A DNA stretch of 57,277 nucleotides from Bacillota bacterium (GCA_017889625.1 JAGGAD010000007.1:1-57277), one strand, 5' to 3'. Counted from the first letter of the stretch, positions 16,906-26,445 are shown. Made by a program: numbers and translations. Notes: generated by a model from the sequence alone, not told the origin.

Positions 16906-17422
16906 GGTTAAACAAGTTATTGCGGCACTTACTGCCAAGGTGAATTTCTCTGACCAAGTATTTGTCAGCAAAAGACTTAATGATAAAGAAAGAAAACTTT
17001 TCTACGGTATGAATTTGCCGGATCAGCGTCATGCTCTAAATGTGGCATATACTTCATTAAACCTGTCCCGTAACAATCCCGAGTCAGATTTGAACTTACT
17101 GGTTCGTGCGGCCTTGCTACATGATGTAGGAAAACAACTTGGTGATGTCAGCACCTTGGATAAAATCATAACCGTCATTGCTCACCAACTGGTGCCGGAG
17201 CTTGCGTCAAAGTGGGGGCGAGAAGGGCGGGGCGGCAAAATAGCTAATTTCCGTCATGCGGTATATGTACATTTCCATCATCCTGAACGGAGTGCCCAAT
17301 TACTCCGGGCCATTGGGGCCGAGCCTAAACTGGTAGACATCATTAGCCGGCATCATGCTGAGTCACAGCTAAGCGATGCTATTGAATTAAAACTGTTGCG
17401 TCAAGCTGATGACCTCAATTAA
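16895..17422 (+). CDS. HD-domain phosphohydrolase family protein
   Basis: 175 residues starting within the last codons of hisZ (11-base overlap), so expression is linked to hisZ. Metal-binding HD motif in LLHDVGKQLGD, an upstream His in DQRHALNVAY and further His/Asp positions (YVHFHHPERS, SRHHAES) give the HD metal centre. Likely hydrolyses a nucleotide or phosphorylated metabolite; substrate unknown. It ends just before a terminator, closing the yerC-hisZ-HD unit. Confidence 0.8.
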   Translation: MLSRVKQVIAALTAKVNFSDQVFVSKRLNDKERKLFYGMNLPDQRHALNVAYTSLNLSRNNPESDLNLLVRAALLHDVGKQLGDVSTLDKIITVIAHQLVPELASKWGREGRGGKIANFRHAVYVHFHHPERSAQLLRAIGAEPKLVDIISRHHAESQLSDAIELKLLRQADDLN

Positions 17423-17458
17423 CAAACGAATTTAGCATATTTTTTCAAGTGATTTTTC

Positions 17459-17497
17459 AGCAGGGTTGGCCAGATTTTGAGGCTAGCCCTGTTTTGT
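17459..17497 (+). terminator. Terminator after yerC-hisZ-HD
   Basis: CAGGGTTGGCC (17461-17471) pairs with GGCTAGCCCTG (17481-17491) with two G-U type positions, followed by TTTTGTT. Confidence 0.8.
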
Positions 17498-17521
17498 TAG
17501 CCCTGATTTGAAAATAACCGA

Positions 17522-17551
17522 TTGACACAGCTAAAACCATAATGCTATTAT
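17522..17551 (+). promoter_or_regulatory. Promoter of the hisG-IE operon
   Basis: TTGACA (17522-17527), 18-base spacer, TATTAT (17546-17551). The leader to hisG is short and contains no T-box. Confidence 0.75.
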
Positions 17552-17595
17552 ATTAACATACTAACGCTTTAAATAACTAAAGTGAGGGAGAGCTT

Positions 17596-18261
17596 ATGAC
17601 TTCCAATGATATGGAGTATCTTACAATTGCTTTGCCTAAAGGAAAATTATTTGCCCCGGCAGCTAAAATGCTGGCGGAGGTGGGATATACTGCGGAGGGG
17701 CTTAGTGAAGATTCACGAAAACTCGTTATTGCCAATGATGAGCTAAAAGTACGGTTCATTATTGTTAAAACTGCAGACTTACCGACCTACGTTGAATACG
17801 GTGCGGCTGATATCGGAATTATTGGTAAAGATGTGTTATTAGAAGAAGATAAAGATGTATATGAATTATTAGATTTGAAATTTGGGTTGTGCCGGATGAT
17901 GCTGGCCGTACCTGAGGCTTTAGCCCAAGACCGGCTGGCTGACTATGCTCATATGCGGGTAGCGACAAAATACCCTAAAATAGCGGAGCGGTTTTTCCGG
18001 GATGCGGGAATTCAGGTAGAAATAATCAAACTTAACGGATCAATTGAACTTGCCCCAATTGTAGGGTTAGCGGAAATGATTGTTGACTTGGTAGAAACCG
18101 GCCGGACATTGAAAGAAAATAAGCTTATTGAAGTAGCCCGGATTCATCCGGCTACCGCCAGAATGGTTGCCAATCGGGTCAGCTTCAAAATGAAATTTGA
18201 CCGGATTAATAAACTAAAAGAAGATCTTAAGCGGTTAGTCGAAGGAGTGGCGGAAAAATGA
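17596..18261 (+). CDS. hisG: ATP phosphoribosyltransferase catalytic subunit, short form
   Basis: First step of histidine synthesis: ATP plus PRPP to phosphoribosyl-ATP. 221 residues, short form lacking the ACT-like regulatory domain, so HisZ (15709) is required. Shows LTIALPKGKLF at the N-terminus, EYGAADIGIIGKD, and the PRPP loop VDLVETGRTLKEN. The start ATG follows GTGAGGGAGA. It overlaps hisD by four bases. Confidence 0.96.
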   Translation: MTSNDMEYLTIALPKGKLFAPAAKMLAEVGYTAEGLSEDSRKLVIANDELKVRFIIVKTADLPTYVEYGAADIGIIGKDVLLEEDKDVYELLDLKFGLCRMMLAVPEALAQDRLADYAHMRVATKYPKIAERFFRDAGIQVEIIKLNGSIELAPIVGLAEMIVDLVETGRTLKENKLIEVARIHPATARMVANRVSFKMKFDRINKLKEDLKRLVEGVAEK

Positions 18262-19610
18262 AAGTAATTGATACCCGCAAATTGACACAATTAGAAATTG
18301 AAGCGTTGCTGAAAAAACCGCCCTTTGATGCGGTTACGCTAGGGCCGGGGGCCAGAGCCCGGACCAAGCAGGTTTTTGGTCAAGACCTAACCGCCGCGGA
18401 AGTAGTTGATAAAGTTGTAGCTGAAGTAAGACAGTTTGGTGATGAGGCTGTAGCTAAATATACCAAGCTTTTTGATGGGGTTAGTTTACAACCGGATAAT
18501 CAGCTTGTCAGCTCCGCTGAATTTGAAGCCGCGTTGGCGGCAGTAGATAAAGCCACATATGCCGCGCTTGAGCGGGCGGTAGAAAATGTACGGCGGTTTC
18601 ATGCCGAACAACTGCCGAAATCCTGGCTGACTTATCGTGAACATGGGGCTATGCTGGGGCAGAACTGTATCCCGCTTGAACGGGTTGGGTTGTATGTACC
18701 TGGCGGTACTGCCAGCTATCCGTCATCAGTAATTATGAATGCTGTTCCCGCGTCTGTCGCGGGGGTAAAAGACATTGTCATGACTGTTCCGCCAACCGCT
18801 GAAGGCGGGGTAAATCCCTATGTTCTCGTCGCGGCTCGTTTAGCTGGCGTTACTAAAGTGTATAAGGCTGGCGGGGCGCAAGCGATTGCGGCGCTGGCCT
18901 TTGGGACGGCTACCGTGCCCAAAGTAGATAAAATAACTGGACCGGGCAATATCTTTGTAACTCTGGCCAAAAAAGCAGTTTATGGTCATTGTGATATTGA
19001 CATGCTGGCTGGGCCAAGCGAAATACTTATTGTTGCCGATAAAACTGCCGATCCGGCCTATGTTGCCGCCGATATGCTCAGTCAGGCTGAACATGATGTG
19101 CTGGCATCAAGTATTTTTATTACCGATGACCAGAGTCTGGCCGAAAAAGTGGCCCAAGAAGTTGGAATTCAGTTGGGACGCTTGCCCCGCAAGGAAATTG
19201 CGGCTGCAGCCATTGAGCGCAATGCCTTGATTTTACTTACCGGCGATTTAGTGGCCGCGATGGAACTAGCAAACTTATCGGCTCCGGAACATCTGGAAAT
19301 ACTTACAGCTGCGCCCTTTAACTTGTTGCCGTACGTCCGGAATGCGGGGGCAGTATTTTTAGGGGCTTATTCTCCTGAGCCTTTGGGCGACTACTTTGCC
19401 GGGCCTAACCATGTATTGCCAACTGGGGGTACTGCTAGATTTTACTCGGTACTTAATGTTGAAACCTTTATGAAACGTACCAGTATTATTGCTTATACTC
19501 AAGCGGCGTTAACTGAAGTAAGTGAAGACATAATTAGGTTGGCCGAGGCCGAAGGCTTACAAGCTCATGCCAACGCAGTTAGAATAAGAAAAATTGACAT
19601 GAAAGATTAG
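18258..19610 (+). CDS. hisD: Histidinol dehydrogenase
   Basis: NAD-dependent two-step oxidation of histidinol to histidine. 450 residues, slightly longer than the usual 425-435 because of an N-terminal extension around KKPPFDAVTLGPGA. Motifs: ERVGLYVPGGTASYPSSV, KITGPGNIFVTLAK, DMLAGPSEILIVAD and HLEILTAAP; the zinc-binding His/Asp/Glu set lies in SQAEHD and NHVLPTGGTARF. ATGA overlap with hisG. Confidence 0.97.
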   Translation: MKVIDTRKLTQLEIEALLKKPPFDAVTLGPGARARTKQVFGQDLTAAEVVDKVVAEVRQFGDEAVAKYTKLFDGVSLQPDNQLVSSAEFEAALAAVDKATYAALERAVENVRRFHAEQLPKSWLTYREHGAMLGQNCIPLERVGLYVPGGTASYPSSVIMNAVPASVAGVKDIVMTVPPTAEGGVNPYVLVAARLAGVTKVYKAGGAQAIAALAFGTATVPKVDKITGPGNIFVTLAKKAVYGHCDIDMLAGPSEILIVADKTADPAYVAADMLSQAEHDVLASSIFITDDQSLAEKVAQEVGIQLGRLPRKEIAAAAIERNALILLTGDLVAAMELANLSAPEHLEILTAAPFNLLPYVRNAGAVFLGAYSPEPLGDYFAGPNHVLPTGGTARFYSVLNVETFMKRTSIIAYTQAALTEVSEDIIRLAEAEGLQAHANAVRIRKIDMKD

Positions 19611-19637
19611 AAGCGATAAAAGGGGAGGTGGTCAATC

Positions 19638-20225
19638 ATGAACCGCAGCGCAAGGGTAGAGCGCAAAACCAGTGAAACCGACATAAATTTGGAGCTTAAC
19701 TTAGATGGTCACGGCCAGAGTTTAGTGTCCACAGGAATAGGCTTTTTTGACCATATGATGACACTATGGGCCAAACATGGCCTATTTGACTTAACCCTCA
19801 AGGCGGTTGGCGATATTAATATTGATGCCCATCATACGGTAGAAGATACCGGAATTGTATTAGGCCAAGCGTTTAACCGGGCCTTGGGCGATAAGAGTGG
19901 TATCAAGCGCTACGGTACGGCTTTTGTCCCCATGGATGAGGCGTTAGCCATGGTGGTCGTAGACATCAGCGGCCGTCCCTTTCTGGCCTTTGAGGCTGAA
20001 ATACCCGCCGGGCAAATTGGCGAATACGCCGGAGAACTAACTGAAGAATTCTTACGGGCGTTAGTTTTTAATGCTGGGATTACGGTTCATGTAAAACTGC
20101 TGGCCGGTAAAAACGCTCATCATATTGCCGAAGCTATTTATAAGGCGACCGCAAGAGCAATGGCTGATGCCCTGCAGCAAGATGAACGCATTGTTGGTGT
20201 CATGTCCACTAAGGGCAGCCTATAG
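19638..20225 (+). CDS. hisB: Imidazoleglycerol-phosphate dehydratase
   Basis: Removes water from IGP to give imidazole acetol phosphate. 195 residues, monofunctional (no histidinol phosphatase domain). Manganese ligands lie in GFFDHMM, DAHHTVEDTGI and the C-terminal AGKNAHHIAEAIYKA. AGGGGAGG precedes the ATG in a 27-base gap after hisD. Confidence 0.97.
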   Translation: MNRSARVERKTSETDINLELNLDGHGQSLVSTGIGFFDHMMTLWAKHGLFDLTLKAVGDINIDAHHTVEDTGIVLGQAFNRALGDKSGIKRYGTAFVPMDEALAMVVVDISGRPFLAFEAEIPAGQIGEYAGELTEEFLRALVFNAGITVHVKLLAGKNAHHIAEAIYKATARAMADALQQDERIVGVMSTKGSL

Positions 20226-20236
20226 GAGGATTAAGG

Positions 20237-20842
20237 ATGATTGCAATTATTGATTATGGCATGGGTAACCTCCACAGCGTCCAAAAGGCGTTTATCCGGC
20301 TGGGCGGGGATGCGGTAGTTACCAGCAATGCCACGGCTATTGAGCGGGCGGATAAAGTGGTATTGCCGGGTGTCGGAGCCTTTGGGGACTGTATGCAAAA
20401 CCTTATCAACTATAAATTGGTAGAAGTTATCCGGCGCGTAATAAACCGGGGCACACCCTTTATGGGAATCTGCTTAGGCGAGCAGCTGCTGTTTGAAGGA
20501 AGTGAAGAAGATCCTGGCGTAACCGGTCTGGGAATTTTTCCTGGATATGTACGGAAAATTAATGCGCCTGGATTCAAAATTCCGCATATGGGCTGGAACA
20601 GCTTAAGCTTTCCGCAAGAAAATCCGTTGTTTGCCGACTTGCCGGAAAAACCGTATGTATACTTTGTGCATAGCTACCATGCAGTACCTGTTGAAAGTTC
20701 GATAATTGCGGCAGTTACAGAATACGGTGAGACCCTAACCGCGGCGGTGGCGAGTGCTAATATATATGCAGTGCAGTTTCATCCGGAAAAATCAGGTGAA
20801 GTTGGACTTAAAATACTACAGAACTTTAAGGAGCTGGCATAA
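20237..20842 (+). CDS. hisH: Imidazole glycerol phosphate synthase, glutaminase subunit
   Basis: Supplies ammonia from glutamine to HisF. 201 residues, class I glutamine amidotransferase. The nucleophile Cys is in MGICLGEQLLFEGSEE, and the His/Glu pair is in VQFHPEKSG. AGGAGG upstream. Its stop overlaps the hisA start by one base (TAATG). Confidence 0.97.
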   Translation: MIAIIDYGMGNLHSVQKAFIRLGGDAVVTSNATAIERADKVVLPGVGAFGDCMQNLINYKLVEVIRRVINRGTPFMGICLGEQLLFEGSEEDPGVTGLGIFPGYVRKINAPGFKIPHMGWNSLSFPQENPLFADLPEKPYVYFVHSYHAVPVESSIIAAVTEYGETLTAAVASANIYAVQFHPEKSGEVGLKILQNFKELA

Positions 20843-21585
20843 TGATATTATTTCCCGCAATTGATATCCGGGGTGGTAAATGTGTCCGGCTGACCGAAGG
20901 CCGGTTTGATGCCGAGACAGTTTTTGCCGATAATCCGGCAGATATGGCTAAGCGTTGGGTAAAAGAAGGGGCCGCCTACCTTCATGTTGTAGATTTAGAT
21001 GGGGCGTTGGCCGGTAAAACTGTTAATTTTGATATTATAAAAACTATTGCCCGGACGGTGGATATTCCGATCCAGCTGGGGGGCGGCATTAGAACGCTGG
21101 AAAACATCAAGATGCTGCTGGAGGCCGGTGTCAGCCGGGTAATCTTAGGCTCGGTTGCGGTAAAACAGCCCGAATTGGTAAAAGCGGCCTGTGCTAAATA
21201 TCAGGATCAAGTGGTAGTCGGCATTGATGCTCGTGATGGCCAGGCGGCTGTTGAAGGCTGGGGCGTAGCCGGGGGAATTGGGGCGGAAGACCTAGCGGTT
21301 CGCATGGCTCAAGCTGGAGTTGCCCGCATTATATACACTGACATTTCCCGAGACGGTACCCTGTCTGGCGTAAACGTAGCGGCAACTAAGGCGATGGCTA
21401 AAGCCGCCGGTATTCCGGTTATCGCTTCAGGGGGAGTAAGCAGTCTGAATGATATTCTTGCAGTGCAGGCCGTTGAAGCGGATGGTGTAGAAGGGGTTAT
21501 TGTTGGTAAAGCGCTTTATACGGGCGCAGTTAGTCTGCCGGAGGCCTTAAAAGCCGTACAGGGGGAGGGATCTAGTGTACACTAA
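20842..21585 (+). CDS. hisA: ProFAR isomerase (phosphoribosylformimino-AICAR-P isomerase)
   Basis: Amadori rearrangement giving PRFAR. 247-residue TIM barrel. The catalytic Asp is in [14 protein letters not shown] and its partner in [13 protein letters not shown]. Phosphate sites are [10 protein letters not shown] and [11 protein letters not shown]. One-base overlap with hisH and 11-base overlap with hisF. Confidence 0.97.
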   Translation: MILFPAIDIRGGKCVRLTEGRFDAETVFADNPADMAKRWVKEGAAYLHVVDLDGALAGKTVNFDIIKTIARTVDIPIQLGGGIRTLENIKMLLEAGVSRVILGSVAVKQPELVKAACAKYQDQVVVGIDARDGQAAVEGWGVAGGIGAEDLAVRMAQAGVARIIYTDISRDGTLSGVNVAATKAMAKAAGIPVIASGGVSSLNDILAVQAVEADGVEGVIVGKALYTGAVSLPEALKAVQGEGSSVH

Positions 21586-22333
21586 GCGGATTATCCCTTG
21601 CTTGGATGTAAAAGATGGGCGAGTGGTCAAAGGCACTAACTTTGTTGGGTTGCGTGATGCCGGCGATCCAATTGAATTGGCTTCAGTTTATGACCGGGAG
21701 CTTGCGGACGAACTTGTCTTTTTAGATATTACGGCTTCGGCCGAAGAACGCGATACTATGGTAGAAGTGGTCAAAGGAACTGCTGGCAGCGTATTTATAC
21801 CGCTTACGGTAGGTGGCGGTATTCGGACGGTAGAAGACATTCGTAAAATGCTCAAAGCCGGCGCGGATAAAGTATCGCTTAACACGGCCGCAATAAAAAA
21901 ACCCCAGCTTTTAGCTGAAGGCGCAAAACGCTTCGGGCGGCAGTGTATAGTGTTGGCGGTCGACGCCAGGCGAACTGGTGAAAATAAATGGGAAGTATAT
22001 ATTAATGGTGGCCGTACGCCGACCGGCATCGATGTACTTGAATGGGTGCGGCGGGCTACCGGCCTTGGCGCTGGGGAAATCCTCCTGACCAGTATGGATA
22101 AAGACGGGACCAAAGATGGCTATGATATCCCGCTTACCGCCGCGGTATCTGAAGCCGTTTCTGTACCGGTGATTGCTTCTGGCGGGGCGGGGGAAATGGA
22201 ACATTTTTATGAAGTACTTACTCAGGGGAAGGCCGATGCCGTACTGGCAGCTTCGGTTTTTCATTATGGGCAGTTTACTGTTCGCCAAGTTAAAGAATAT
22301 TTGCGAGCCCGAGGAGTGGAGGTAAGACTATGA
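21575..22333 (+). CDS. hisF: Imidazole glycerol phosphate synthase, cyclase subunit
   Basis: Uses ammonia from HisH and PRFAR to make IGP and AICAR. The AICAR feeds purH in the purine block upstream. 252-residue TIM barrel. GTG start (21575) after GGGAGGGA. Catalytic Asp residues are in [16 protein letters not shown] and [15 protein letters not shown]; phosphate loops are [11 protein letters not shown] and [10 protein letters not shown]. Confidence 0.97.
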   Translation: MYTKRIIPCLDVKDGRVVKGTNFVGLRDAGDPIELASVYDRELADELVFLDITASAEERDTMVEVVKGTAGSVFIPLTVGGGIRTVEDIRKMLKAGADKVSLNTAAIKKPQLLAEGAKRFGRQCIVLAVDARRTGENKWEVYINGGRTPTGIDVLEWVRRATGLGAGEILLTSMDKDGTKDGYDIPLTAAVSEAVSVPVIASGGAGEMEHFYEVLTQGKADAVLAASVFHYGQFTVRQVKEYLRARGVEVRL

Positions 22334-22953
22334 ATATTGATAATATTAAATTCGACAATAACGGTTTGGTACCGGCGGTTGTTCAAGATGCATTAAGCGG
22401 TGAAGTGCTTATGCTGGCTTACATGAACCAAGAATCACTGCAAAAAACTCTGGCCAGCGGCGAGACCTGGTTCTTTAGTCGCAGCCGTCAGTCATTATGG
22501 CATAAAGGCGAAACGTCAGGCCATATCCAAAAAGTGCGGGAGATGTACTATGATTGTGATGGTGATACCCTGCTGGTTAAAGTCGACCAAACCGGAGCAG
22601 CCTGTCATGAAGGAACATACTCCTGCTTTAGCCGCCGCTTATACGATACTGGCGCTACGCTGGCAAGTCTGCCGACAACTATTCTTTACGACCTATACCG
22701 GGTAATTGAAGATCGTAAAATAAATCCAGTGGAAGGTTCATATACCAAATACCTTTTTGAAAAAGGCCAGGACAAAATTCTTAAAAAAGTTGGCGAAGAA
22801 GCAGCGGAGACAATCATCGCCTCAAAAAATAACAGTGAAACAGAAATTCTCTATGAAATGGCCGACCTGTGGTATCATTGTCTGGTGCTGCTGGCCTATC
22901 ATAACATAACGCCAGCTCAGCTATTAAGTGAACTGGCCGGGAGACGTAAATAA
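22330..22953 (+). CDS. hisI: Bifunctional phosphoribosyl-AMP cyclohydrolase / phosphoribosyl-ATP pyrophosphatase
   Basis: HisIE fusion performing steps 2 and 3 of histidine synthesis. 207 residues. HisI domain (about 1-105) has [31 protein letters not shown] and [12 protein letters not shown]. HisE domain (about 115-207) has [20 protein letters not shown] with EEAAE and DLWYH. Four-base overlap with hisF. A strong terminator follows. hisC and a histidinol phosphatase are not in the window. Confidence 0.96.
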   Translation: MNIDNIKFDNNGLVPAVVQDALSGEVLMLAYMNQESLQKTLASGETWFFSRSRQSLWHKGETSGHIQKVREMYYDCDGDTLLVKVDQTGAACHEGTYSCFSRRLYDTGATLASLPTTILYDLYRVIEDRKINPVEGSYTKYLFEKGQDKILKKVGEEAAETIIASKNNSETEILYEMADLWYHCLVLLAYHNITPAQLLSELAGRRK

Positions 22954-23015
22954 ATAATTATTGGTTTCAATACAAAAAATTGCCGTTAAAATCGTATAAA
23001 ATTAAATTACACGCG

Positions 23016-23061
23016 AAAAAGCGCAAGCTGGCATTTAAGTGCCAGAGCTTGCGCTTTTTTG
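23016..23061 (+). terminator. Terminator of the his operon
   Basis: Very strong hairpin: 23016-23034 pairs with 23039-23057 (AAGCGCAAGCTGGCA arm, single bulge), ending in six Ts. Confidence 0.9.
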
Positions 23062-23173
23062 TTGGATTGGAAGTTAATATCAGAACATGTAACATAGAAA
23101 AATTAGTCGTGTCATAATCTAGTCTAGTTGAATAAGATACAGAGAAAGACAAAAATAGAAAGGAGTGACGCTG

Positions 23174-23389
23174 ATGGATTATGCGATAATTGGTTTTTTA
23201 GCAGGACTTGTGATTGGAATTATTCCGATGATTTTTGGGGCGATGCGAGGAAAAATCGGTTTAGCCTTCGGCGGCTTTATCGCTTGTGTAATATCAGGAG
23301 CGTTATTAGGACTATTGCTGGCGGTTCCGGTAGCCGGAATATTTGTTTATCTTATTGCCAAGCAGACAAATAATAAAACTGTAGTTTAA
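23174..23389 (+). CDS. Small membrane protein with two transmembrane segments
   Basis: 71 residues from ATG 23174, with AAAGGAG upstream; GTG 23165 is inside that region. Two hydrophobic segments (about 5-24 and 28-58, with glycine-rich small-residue packing) and a short polar C-terminus (KQTNNKTVV). Function unknown. Its last codons form the 5' arm of its own terminator (23361-23407), which also faces the convergent acetyltransferase gene. Confidence 0.7.
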   Translation: MDYAIIGFLAGLVIGIIPMIFGAMRGKIGLAFGGFIACVISGALLGLLLAVPVAGIFVYLIAKQTNNKTVV

Positions 23390-23407
23390 ATAATTTGTCT
23401 GCTTTTT
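23361..23407. terminator. Terminator overlapping the end of the small membrane protein gene
   Basis: AGCAGACAAAT (23361-23371) pairs with ATTTGTCTGCT (23393-23403), then TTTTTT. The 5' arm codes for the last residues of the plus-strand gene and the 3' arm for the end of the minus-strand gene, so one hairpin serves both. Confidence 0.8.
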
Positions 23408-23880
23408 TGTAACACATAAAACTGATGCTGAAGATATTGCTTTATTTCACCGGTTTTTCTAAACCCCAGCTTCTCCCAAAACCGTAAGCCGTCGTTGTTC
23501 CACAGGAGTACGCCCAGACGGATTGTAGTCATATTTCGAACTAAGGTCCAGGCGTCAAGCAGATGATAGGCCATTTGTCCAAAGCCTTGACCACGAAAAG
23601 CCGGATCAATAACCATTAACCCTAAATTCAGTGTATCCGTTGAGGGGTAATGGACAAATAGTTCAAAGACACCGATTAATAATTCTTTATAATAAATGCC
23701 AAGGACAATTTTGTTTTCCGGGGGACAATCGCCGGGACGATACTTGAAAAATTCGGCGGCAAAAGCAGCGTCAACCGGTTTGCCTTCTTGCTGGGACAAA
23801 TATTCATGACAACTCGCTGATAATGTTTGTAATGACGTAAGGTCTGGCTCGGTTGGCAATAGCTGGATAAGCTTAATCAT
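23386..23880 (-). CDS. GNAT-family N-acetyltransferase
   Basis: 164 residues. The acetyl-CoA loop is in VIDPAFRGQGFGQMAYHLL, and the later LLWNNDGLRFWEKLGFRKTGE is the typical motif B region. Acceptor unknown. The ATG overlaps the end of the upstream acetyltransferase by eight bases, so the two GNAT genes form an operon. Confidence 0.82.
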   Translation of the reverse strand: MIKLIQLLPTEPDLTSLQTLSASCHEYLSQQEGKPVDAAFAAEFFKYRPGDCPPENKIVLGIYYKELLIGVFELFVHYPSTDTLNLGLMVIDPAFRGQGFGQMAYHLLDAWTLVRNMTTIRLGVLLWNNDGLRFWEKLGFRKTGEIKQYLQHQFYVLQKSRQII

Positions 23881-24457
23881 GGCGGGCAGTTACCTTTGGG
23901 GTATAGTTGTCAGTACGTGCATAATACTCATCGCGGAGAATGGCCATATAGATGTGATCAGTATATTGACCGTTAATATAAAAATTTTGTCTAAAGCGTC
24001 CTTCTTCAACAAACCCGCACTTTAAATAACAGTGATACGCTCGTTGATTATATTCATGGAGCGATAATTGCAGCCGATTCAAATTTAATCGGTCAAAGAC
24101 AAAGTATTGTAGCAGCTTAATAGCCTCGGTGCCAATCCCTTTACCCAGAAACGCTTTTTTACCAATAACAATCCCCATTTCCGTACTGCGGTTTTTCCAG
24201 TCAACAGAAATAAGATCAATTTGGCCAATATATGTTTGCGTATCTTTATTGGCAATAACAAAATGATATTTCGTCTCTAATTTACCTTCAATGGCAAGCT
24301 GAAGAAATCTTTCCGTGTCATGCCAGGTTTGGGGAGGAAGAAATATATCGGATAAATTATCAATGATTTCCGGGTCATTGACCCACTCGCGCATATGCAT
24401 TAAATCTTCATCGGAATATTCTCGGAGCATAATTTTCTCGCCGAATATTCTTGGCAC
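23873..24457 (-). CDS. GNAT-family N-acetyltransferase, RimJ/RimL type
   Basis: 194 residues from GTG 24457, which has GGCGGTGAT in front; a longer reading to 24529 adds a hydrophobic stretch with no start signals and is rejected. Acetyl-CoA motif in GIVIGKKAFLGKGIGTEAI, then LNRLQLSLHEYNQRAYHCYL and KCGFVEEGRFRQ, typical of the RimJ/RimL/SpeG-like branch. Targets are protein N-termini, polyamines or small amines in the family; none can be picked here. Confidence 0.83.
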   Translation of the reverse strand: MPRIFGEKIMLREYSDEDLMHMREWVNDPEIIDNLSDIFLPPQTWHDTERFLQLAIEGKLETKYHFVIANKDTQTYIGQIDLISVDWKNRSTEMGIVIGKKAFLGKGIGTEAIKLLQYFVFDRLNLNRLQLSLHEYNQRAYHCYLKCGFVEEGRFRQNFYINGQYTDHIYMAILRDEYYARTDNYTPKVTARHD

Positions 24458-24571
24458 AATAATCACCGCCTTTACGTAGTAAAAATAAATAATTGGAAAT
24501 AGTATACAACTTGAGGTATATTGTGTCAATTTGTTTATTATTGCGTGGTTTCTTCTGAACCGGCGTTTTTT

Positions 24572-25081
24572 TTATTGCACTAGGATCATTTTATGCAGTT
24601 GCTGGTAGAAAAAAAGTTGATCATCAAACAAGGTACGGTTGAGTCCGCTTGGTGATGGCAACACAAAGTCAGTGATGCCGGGAACCGCTGCGGCTTGTTG
24701 GAGGCCACAGGCAACCTTATTCAGACCACAGAACTCTTTATATACACCGATTCCGGCATAGCAAGCGATGTTTGGCTGATAGCGGCTTAGTTTTGCTGAC
24801 AGAATAAGGCGGCCTTGGCGGTATTCGTCCTTGGTAATTTCGGCTGCTGCTTTACTGGGACGGGCTACGATATTGGTTATTCCGTAGCCAAAATCTAAAA
24901 GTAGTCGATCCTCTTCTGGCTTTAACTGGCGGGGCGTAAGTCCGGACGTAAATAATAGTTTCCAGAAGCGATTAGAGTGACCGGCAAAATGATGCCCGGT
25001 TTGGGCCGAACGTTCGCCGGGGTTAAAGCCGATAAACAAAATTTTAAGATCTGGAGCGATGATATCGCCGACTTCTTGCAT
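24572..25081 (-). CDS. mug: G/U(T) mismatch-specific DNA glycosylase (MUG/TDG family)
   Basis: Removes uracil or thymine opposite guanine to start base excision repair. 169 residues, the size of E. coli Mug. The active-site loop is GFNPGERSAQTGHHFAG (INPG equivalent), and the DNA-intercalating motif is SPSGLNR near residue 145. A GGAG site precedes the ATG. It is divergent from the deacetylase gene. It is one of several DNA repair genes in the window (radical-SAM pair, pcrA, ligA). Confidence 0.88.
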   Translation of the reverse strand: MQEVGDIIAPDLKILFIGFNPGERSAQTGHHFAGHSNRFWKLLFTSGLTPRQLKPEEDRLLLDFGYGITNIVARPSKAAAEITKDEYRQGRLILSAKLSRYQPNIACYAGIGVYKEFCGLNKVACGLQQAAAVPGITDFVLPSPSGLNRTLFDDQLFFYQQLHKMILVQ

Positions 25082-25208
25082 GACATCTTCTCCTTGTTAT
25101 AATTAAGGCTATTATTACATAAATTGGAATCATATGAGAGCGGTTGCCTGTCCTGCTGGGGGAAAGTATAATAGTTAAGTAAACCAACACCACTAGAAGG
25201 AGAAAACA

Positions 25209-26444
25209 ATGGCAAAAACAAGCTCAAAACGCGGTTGGGTGCTAATAATACTAATTATAGTGGCCGCGGTTATGTACTATCAAGTTACGCATAAATCGAA
25301 TCGGGAAAACACTGTTCCAGATCAACTCTATCAGGTGGAGAAAACCGGAGCTGGAGTGGTTATTGATTATGTTGATACAGCTAAGCGTATTCATAGCAAA
25401 GTGGATGCGGCGTTAGACAAGGCTAAACTTAAAGCCGAGAATAGTGAAGAAACTGACCGGAAAGTACCCAGGAGTAATGTCGAAGGGGAAATTCATTGGC
25501 AGACCAGATCGATGCTGGTCAAGCTGCCAGCTAATATAAAAATTGAAACCTGGACCCAGGCTTTGGCCGATGAGCTAAAAGCCGTAAAAGGGGAGATTCT
25601 GGCTAGCGAGCCGGATACCTACCAAGAGATGGCAGTTACCCGCATTGATGCGGGGGTAAAAGACAAGCTGGCTGGTGAAGAATTAACGCTTATTACCGAC
25701 CGTATCTACATTGCCCAGGAAAAAGGTGAAGGTGCGGCGGAGGAGAATGCCCCAGCTGTCCCTAGTCAGCCCAGCGGAACTACTAAGGGCGTAATGGCAA
25801 TAATCGTAGATGACTTTGGCTATAGCAGTGAACCAATCGAAGCCTTTGCCGCAATAAACCGTCCGCTAACCTTCGCCGTACTTCCATATAAGCAGTTTAC
25901 TAATGCGGCTGCAGCACGAGGCGTTAGCTCAGGTCACCAGGTAATGTTGCATTTGCCGATGGAACCAATGTCGAGCGGTGAACAGTCGGAAGCTTCAACA
26001 ATAACCGTTAATATGTCTGATGCGGAAATTCGTGAGACAACGGTTAATGCCATTCAGACCATACCGGGTCTTATTGGGGTAAACAATCACCAGGGGTCGA
26101 GGGCGACTGCCGATGCCCGGGTAATGAAGAATGTAATGCAAGTTATAAAAGCCAACAATCTATTTTTTGTTGACAGCCGTACCAATGGGGCGTCGATAGC
26201 ATATCAAAGCGCGCACCAAATGGGAGTGCGCGCTGGATCAAACGAGCTATTTATTGATAATCAATCGGATGTAGGGGCTATAAAAGACCAAATCAGAAAG
26301 GCGATGCATGTGGCGTTGAACAATGGCAGCGTAACGATAATTGGTCATGCCAGGATGAATACCGCCCGCGCCCTTCGGGCGATGCTGCCGGAATTAGACG
26401 CGGCTGGGGTGAAACTAGTATTTGAATCACAACTAGTTCGCTAA
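25209..26444 (+). CDS. Divergent polysaccharide deacetylase (YibQ-like), membrane anchored
   Basis: 411 residues. A hydrophobic segment at about 9-24 is a signal anchor. Residues 25-190 are a charged spacer with a conserved-looking region. Residues 195-411 are the divergent polysaccharide deacetylase domain: VMAIIVDDFGYSS (metal Asp pair), GHQVMLHLPMEP, GVNNHQGSRAT (His), FFVDSRTNG and IIGHARMNTARAL. It acts outside the inner membrane, probably on envelope glycans; homologues sit near envelope genes in diderms. AAGGAG upstream of the ATG. Converges on the aminotransferase with one base between stops. Confidence 0.88.
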   Translation: MAKTSSKRGWVLIILIIVAAVMYYQVTHKSNRENTVPDQLYQVEKTGAGVVIDYVDTAKRIHSKVDAALDKAKLKAENSEETDRKVPRSNVEGEIHWQTRSMLVKLPANIKIETWTQALADELKAVKGEILASEPDTYQEMAVTRIDAGVKDKLAGEELTLITDRIYIAQEKGEGAAEENAPAVPSQPSGTTKGVMAIIVDDFGYSSEPIEAFAAINRPLTFAVLPYKQFTNAAAARGVSSGHQVMLHLPMEPMSSGEQSEASTITVNMSDAEIRETTVNAIQTIPGLIGVNNHQGSRATADARVMKNVMQVIKANNLFFVDSRTNGASIAYQSAHQMGVRAGSNELFIDNQSDVGAIKDQIRKAMHVALNNGSVTIIGHARMNTARALRAMLPELDAAGVKLVFESQLVR

Positions 26445-26445
26445 G

